DNA of 64,000 nt from Cryptomeria japonica (lineage: Eukaryota > Streptophyta > Pinopsida > Cupressales > Cupressaceae). Position 1 is the stretch's first letter; each line of letters opens with the position of its first letter. Below are positions 59,659 to 64,000 of this stretch, one piece after another. The notes beneath the pieces were generated by a model. It did no database searches, was not told the origin of the DNA, and saw nothing but the letters and a program-made list of their open reading frames with translations. A program made the translations under genes and the position numbers. The stretch covers positions 154,840,971 to 154,904,970 of the forward strand of contig NC_081411.1 in the NCBI RefSeq assembly GCF_030272615.1. Direction: 5' to 3'.

Positions 59659-60065
59659 GACATGTTTATCCAACTCTTCAAACAAAGACCAATGAACTAC
59701 CTATACAGAACTCCTTGACCCTAAGAACAACATGCACTTTAAATGATATTATATCTAAGGGTTGGGTTAGTTTAGGTTTTATTTTTTGCATTGCATATCA
59801 TTTTCTTAAAAAGAACTGCATCGTATATAGTTTCTTTCCAAGCACATCATATTCACAATTTTCATTCATAAAATTCCTAAATTGGCATATATCAACATCA
59901 ATAAAACAACGCAATTGTCCAAGTTTATCATATGTTTACATTCAACAGAAACAAGGGTCATCTCCTTTCTTAGATAGTTAGATATGAATTCTTTGAGGTC
60001 CTAAGGTCATTCATTTTCAATATTACCCTATGATGACACTTTACTTATGGTTGGGTAGTGATTTC
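59659..60065 (+). other. Element X fragment between Copia-2 and Copia-4
   Basis: The first ~57 bases continue the element X frame (DMFIQLFKQRPMNYLYRTP) to a TGA near 59717. The rest is AT-rich without a gene I can support; an 88-codon frame at 59715-59981 has no recognisable feature. Confidence 0.5.
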
Positions 60066-60959
60066 TATTGGCAATGGACACTCTACTAGTTAGGTTACAT
60101 TATGTTGTCATTGAAGGCAACATGTTTTTGGGTTGAGGATTCATATGGTGTACTGACATGTACTTCACAGACTCTACACCGGCATCGACACCGACATGAT
60201 AGAAGATTTCTTTGATCACCGACAATGCAGGCTGACATGGTATGGTAAAGGATATCGGTATTGGAGGCTGACACATCTTGGATTCGATATTGGCAACTTG
60301 TTTTAATGCTTATTCATTTATGTTATAAGGCCGACATGTAATATGATATTTTATATATCCTTGTAAGTCGACATAAGGCATAAATTTGTATAGGGTATAT
60401 AGAGGAGATTGATTAGATCACTTTTGATATGGATGGATAAGGTTATGGATGTAATGTAAAGTAAAATATATTAGAGAGACTATGTATGTGAGGAATTCAT
60501 TGTAAGGGTTATTCTGGTACTGAGATAGACAGAGCTTAAACCAAAATTGTATTTTGCCATAAGAGATGTTATACTAAGTAGTTCACACTTCTTTGGATTA
60601 TTGTCTGGATTGTTATGTAGTAAGTGAGGCTCCCTTTTGTGATGAGTAGTGTGCTCTAGGATGTAAGCCTTCCTGCAAGTGCAGGCCCATCATATATTGT
60701 AATATCTCTTCATATGGCTAGTGAATTGATATTGTTGGTCACAAATCCCACCATGGTTTTTCCTCATTGAGGTTTTCCATGTATAAATCTGTGTGTTATG
60801 GTTCTCATTTATGTGTTTGTCTTATTGGATGCATTACTTATTTCAATTCTATTTATACCGGTATATCGGTTGGTATTTGTATGTTTTGCTAAGGCTAAAA
60901 TATTTTATTCCGGTATAACAATGATTCACCCCCCCTATTAGTGTTATTGGTTTCCAACA
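60066..60959 (+). repeat. Copia-4 5' LTR
   Basis: It is about 894 bp and ends ttggtttccaaca. A TATA-like box (gggtatatagagg) lies at about 60396. The text near the end (gattcaccccccctattagtg) parallels the other Copia LTR ends. The left edge is inferred. Confidence 0.7.
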
Positions 60960-60961
60960 AT

Positions 60962-60973
60962 TGGTATCAAAGC
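60962..60973 (+). promoter_or_regulatory. Copia-4 primer-binding site (tRNA-iMet variant)
   Basis: tggtatcaaagc differs by one base from the site in the other Copia elements. Confidence 0.8.
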
Positions 60974-61230
60974 CTTGTGCCTTTGAGGAAGTTTAACAGC
61001 TTGAGGAAGATCCCAAAACCGGAATCATTGAATATGGCTTTGGAGAAGTAGCTTGAGATGGCACTTAAAGATTATGATGCTGAAAGATTGATGAACTTAA
61101 AGCTACAAGATGAGTTGAATTCTGCTAAAAAAATTAATGTTGTCCTGTAAGAGAGACTATCATCTGTTGAAGCTAGGAGGAAGGAATTTTTGCAAAATTA
61201 GGATGATGAAGATGCACTTAAGGAACAATG

Positions 61231-61800
61231 TGGTGCAGAAGCACCTAACACAAAGGCACAAAAGGAGTCTATAAGAGGATAAAAATCAATTCATAAGTAT
61301 ATTCAATTACATTTTCATTTGTAATGTCATTTTGAGTCAATATGAATCAATATGTAAGGCTAAAAGAGCCCATTGTAATGTGTTGTCCAAATTGTCCCAA
61401 TAAGGTCTTGAATTTTGGTGAAAAGTTTTATAACTAGCATTTCTAGACATTGACTGGAGCGATTGTTTGGTTGATTAAAATTTTAAGAGTTATTAATGAA
61501 TGTTTATGACTACAATTTCATGACCAGAATAGATTCATAGTTTGGACAAATTCTTGGTTTTCATTTGCAAGAAATGAATAGATGAAGGGTTTAAATGATT
61601 TAACTTTAATGCATGATATATGAATCTAAAATCATTATGGATTGATATATATGGAGAAGATTTGATAATGGTTATTTGTTTGATGATTTTGTTGGGAAAT
61701 ATATGACAATGCCTCTAACATGTTGGAAGATTTGTGTTGATGATTGAACTTAACGAATGATTTGAGGTTCTTGGTTGGATTTTCATGATGCTCTACATAA
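61231..61800 (+). repeat. TRIM-like element 5' LTR
   Basis: 570 bp, TGGTGCAGAA to CTCTACATAA. It differs from the 3' copy at scattered positions. Confidence 0.85.
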
Positions 61801-61803
61801 AAT

Positions 61804-61815
61804 TGGTATCAGAGC
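61804..61815 (+). promoter_or_regulatory. TRIM-like element primer-binding site (tRNA-iMet)
   Basis: tggtatcagagc lies three bases after the 5' LTR and equals the site of Copia-2 and Copia-3, suggesting Copia machinery drives it. Confidence 0.85.
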
Positions 61816-62105
61816 TAGAAGAGCCTGAGTGTGTGGGTAGAGCACTGAAGGAGGCAATCCACACCAGGAACTAGCCATGAAGGATTTGTTATTTGGTTTT
61901 TGCTGATGATTTTTTGGTTGCAAGGTGCTTGTCCATCTAGCTGCAAGAAGGTAGACATGAAGGTCTGTCATGTTGCCATAGGAGATGGTCTAAGGGGCCT
62001 GAGAAGGAGGTCCAGTTGGTTGCCAAAAGACTAGGGAGAGAGGCAAAGAGGAGAACTCCTAGGTGAGGCATAGCGGTTGTTGGTGAGGTGATGTAGCATG
62101 AAGAG

Positions 62106-62378
62106 GTGGACATATGGTTAGAAAAAGCACCATTGATGGCAGCCATACACACTCCATTGGAAGGAGTCACTGGAAGATTTATTGAAGGGAGATTGCAGCA
62201 GCATATAGATAATGAAAAAAGAATGAAGAGGCATGAAGAGACAAAGATTAATGAAGACAAAGGTGAAGATCTCCCTCAAAATTTTCTTGCAGGTTATTTT
62301 CATCCATGTTTCCAAGGGACTTGGAAACTTTTTCAAAGTCGGGAGTATGGTGCAAGAGCACCTAATACAAAGGAATGA
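62106..62378 (+). CDS. 90-codon ORF in the TRIM-like element, uncertain
   Basis: This is the longest frame in the internal region (MDIWLEKAPLMAAIHTP); it runs into the 3' LTR and stops at 62376. The middle is charged (NEKRMKRHEETKINEDKGED). No domain is recognised. TRIMs normally code for nothing, so chance is likely. Confidence 0.2.
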   Translation: MDIWLEKAPLMAAIHTPLEGVTGRFIEGRLQQHIDNEKRMKRHEETKINEDKGEDLPQNFLAGYFHPCFQGTWKLFQSREYGARAPNTKE

Positions 62379-62917
62379 AAGGAGTCTATAAGAGGATAAA
62401 AATTAATTCATAAGTATATTCAATTACATTTTCATTTGTAATGTCATTTTGAGTCAATATGAATCAATATGTAAGGCTAAAAGAGGCCATTATAATGAGT
62501 TGTCCAAATTGTCCCAATAAGGTCTTGAATTTTGGCGAAAAGTTTTATAACTAGCACTTCTAGACTTTGACTGGAGTGATTGTTTGGTTGATTAACATTT
62601 TAAGAGTTATTAATGAATGTTCATGACTGCAATTTCATGACCAGAATAGATTCATAGTTTGGACAAATTCTTGGTTTTCATTTGCAAGAAATGAATAGAT
62701 GAAGGGTTTAAATGATTCAGCTTTAATGCATGATATATGAATCTAAAATCATTATGGATTGATATATATGGAGAAGATTTGATAATGGTTATTTGCTTGA
62801 TGATTTTGTTGGGAAATATATGACAATGCCTCTAACATGTTGGAAGATTTGTGTTGATGATTGAACTTCACGAATGATTTGAGGTTCTTGGTTGGATTTT
62901 CATGATGCTCTGCATAA
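62348..62917 (+). repeat. TRIM-like element 3' LTR
   Basis: 570 bp, TGGTGCAAGA to CTCTGCATAA. It is preceded by a short purine run (cgggagta) and followed by the CAATG duplicate. Confidence 0.85.
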
Positions 62918-64000
62918 CAATGTCAGAAATTGAGTCAGGAGAACATGGTTATAAAGAATGAAATGCAAACTATGACTATGAGGTTGTCTAAGGATATTGA
63001 GGATAGGAAGAAAAAGGAAGAAAATATTGTTGTATCCTTGAAGAACAAATTTGAAGAATGTGGTAGGTTGACTCATGAAATTGAGATATTAAGGTCTAAT
63101 TTGTTACTATCTTGGAGGAATGAGAAAGAGCTTGAGAGACAAATGACAGTACTAAGAGATGATTTAACTGCTACAAGTGAGTACAAATAAAAATTCAAGA
63201 TCAGCTCAACACAACTTGATGAGTTACTGAAGAGATAGAGGAAGATTGGAGATTCCAGTGGAATTGGATTTGAGCAAGGACAAAGTTTCGATACTGCTAA
63301 TGAAGATCAAAACCGTAAGGCAATTCAATGCTTATAAATTCAATGGTAGATATTTTGTTTGAAATAGATTTGGTCACATGGTTAGGCAATATAGAAATAG
63401 AGAAAATCAAAAACCTCATTTTGCTCTCGGTAAATGTTCTAAATGCAATAAAATTGGTCATAAGACATAAGATTGCAGAATGAATGTAAAATTCTATGCT
63501 TGTGGAAAATTTGGAGAAATGACTAATCAGTGCAGGTCAAATAATTTCACTGATTTTGGCAAGGCAATTCAAAAGAACAATGTTACATGTTATGCATGCA
63601 ATGAAGTTGAACATATTGCTAAATTCTGTAGAAGCAGAAATCCACCAGTTGGCAATGGATGATCAAATGATAAAGGCAAAGGGAAGGTAAATGAAATCGG
63701 ACATGATCATAATCAGAGATGGGTTAGAAAGACTCAAGACCAATCATCAGATGGGAATGTCCTAGTTACCTACCTGGCAGAAGAGGCTGCTCCTGCACCG
63801 ACAATGAGCTCATCCAATAATTAAGGAAGATGCTTAGGGATATGAAAAATTCATAAAAGATGATGCATATGCCCATGGAGGAGATTCTAGAAGATGTTCT
63901 AGATATTGAAGAGGATTATCCGACATTGATATATTCAAAGTGAGATCTGGTATCATCCACCGACAGTCATTTATGTCAACAAAAAATTATGGTTTTATCG

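Larger units (their letters stand above)
18101..60065 (+). mobile_element. Element X: old LTR retroelement split by nested insertions (3' end not seen)
   Basis: It begins with TGTAGACACC next to a candidate target site cccac (18096-18100). Its own pieces are 18101-19907, 21714-23831, 42241-44054 and 59659-60065; everything between belongs to later insertions with 5-bp duplications. The leader layout (short-motif repeats, then tandem 'ggttaaaa' repeats, then a long untranslated stretch) parallels the Tat element at 23832. No protease, RT or integrase is seen in the visible pieces. It may be non-autonomous, or its pol may lie beyond Copia-4. The right edge is set by the start of Copia-4 and is not its terminus. 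Confidence 0.6.
61231..62917 (+). mobile_element. Small non-autonomous LTR element (TRIM-like), 1687 bp
   Basis: Two 570-bp direct repeats (61231-61800, 62348-62917), each starting TGGTGCA and ending GCATAA or ACATAA, enclose 547 bp. A CAATG duplication flanks it (61226-61230, 62918-62922). The left repeat is followed by a primer site (61804-61815). The internal region has a 90-codon frame with no known domain. Lack of gag-pol and small size fit a TRIM. Confidence 0.85.
61034..63823 (+). pseudogene. Copia-4 gag: coiled coil plus four CCHC knuckles, split by a TRIM
   Basis: The ATG near 61034 starts a Glu/Lys-rich, strongly helical region (MALEK, then LEMALKDYDAERLMNLKLQDE) with stops at about 61049, 61148 and 61199. 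The TRIM-like element interrupts at 61230. Removing it and one CAATG copy continues in frame into KLSQENMVIKNEMQTMTM and a long coiled coil (about 62920-63190). After TAA near 63188, zinc knuckles follow at about 63355 (degenerate), 63430 (CSKCNKIGHKT, stop, DC), 63500 (FYACGKFGEMTNQC) and 63589 (CYACNEVEHIAKFC, intact). The usual globular UBN2 region seen in Copia-1 to -3 is not evident, so the N-terminal part may be deleted or diverged. Confidence 0.65.
60066..64000 (+). mobile_element. Ty1/Copia-like element 'Copia-4', 5' part (runs off the window)
   Basis: A 5' LTR (about 60066-60959), a primer site and a gag region split by a TRIM-like element are visible. No protease, integrase or RT is reached by 64000. 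The LTR start reads TATTGGCAAT, a probable decay of TGTTGGCAAT. The LTR end CCAACA is clear. Confidence 0.75.

Noticed and set aside
61231-62917. Segmental tandem duplication of a 570-bp block
   Set aside because: Primer site, 5-bp flanking duplication and TG start show an LTR element instead.
1-64000. tRNA, rRNA or undamaged host genes
   Set aside because: I looked on both strands and found none; the iMet-like 12-mers are retroelement primer sites, not tRNA genes.

Overview
This window looks like intergenic DNA from a large-genome seed plant, most likely a gymnosperm. That placement is an inference from very long LTR elements, deep nesting, AT-richness, tRNA-iMet-type primer sites in the Copia elements and plant-type Tat/Copia polyproteins. 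I see no rRNA, tRNA, CRISPR array or undamaged host gene. Almost every base can be assigned to a transposable element or its remains.

Left third (1-18100). A two-gene DNA element runs from before the window to about 7972. A degenerate DDE-transposase-like gene (+ strand, about 120-2011, with one clear intron) converges on a multi-exon minus-strand gene (7550-4943) that encodes a Cys-rich, lysine-rich protein. Between them lie short tandem repeats and about five copies of a ~358-bp satellite. Beyond the minus-strand gene is an array of GCGTACG-type subterminal repeats (7695-7925). A second copy of the central part lies inverted at 14548-18100. A Ty1/Copia element whose 5' LTR is truncated (Copia-1, 7973-14547) separates the two arms. 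I do not recognise this DNA element as a named family; it is the best candidate here for something undescribed.

Right two thirds (18101-64000). An LTR element ('element X') starts at 18101 with a TGTAGACACC LTR. Its body is split by later insertions, each with an exact 5-bp target duplication: a reversed solo LTR (19908-21708, GGGTT); a full-length 18.4-kb Ty3/Gypsy element of the Tat/Ogre type (23832-42235, GTCAC); and Copia-2 (44055-59653, GAAAA). Copia-2 holds Copia-3 (47068-55968, ACATC), and Copia-3 holds a solo LTR (50427-51904, GGATC). Removing the inserts rejoins the interrupted reading frames. Element X shows no pol domain here. It carries a low-complexity Gln/Asn/Pro repeat protein instead. 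At the right edge Copia-4 (about 60066 onward) has a coiled-coil/zinc-knuckle gag split by a 1687-bp TRIM-like LTR element (61231-62917, CAATG).

The Tat element is the richest unit. It has 1.39-kb LTRs, a leader with AGCGCTATTG-type repeats, an extra ORF before gag, and one continuous gag-pol frame (27884-35173) with protease, a G-patch-like motif, RT, two RNase H domains and integrase. A 653-codon antisense ORF (39715-37754) encodes a plant-mobile-domain (PMD/MAIN-like) protein. The Tat and Copia-3 coding regions each stay in a single frame and are broken only by nonsense codons, many of them TAG where CAG is expected. This fits methyl-cytosine decay and, for Tat, possible mobilisation of an already defective copy.
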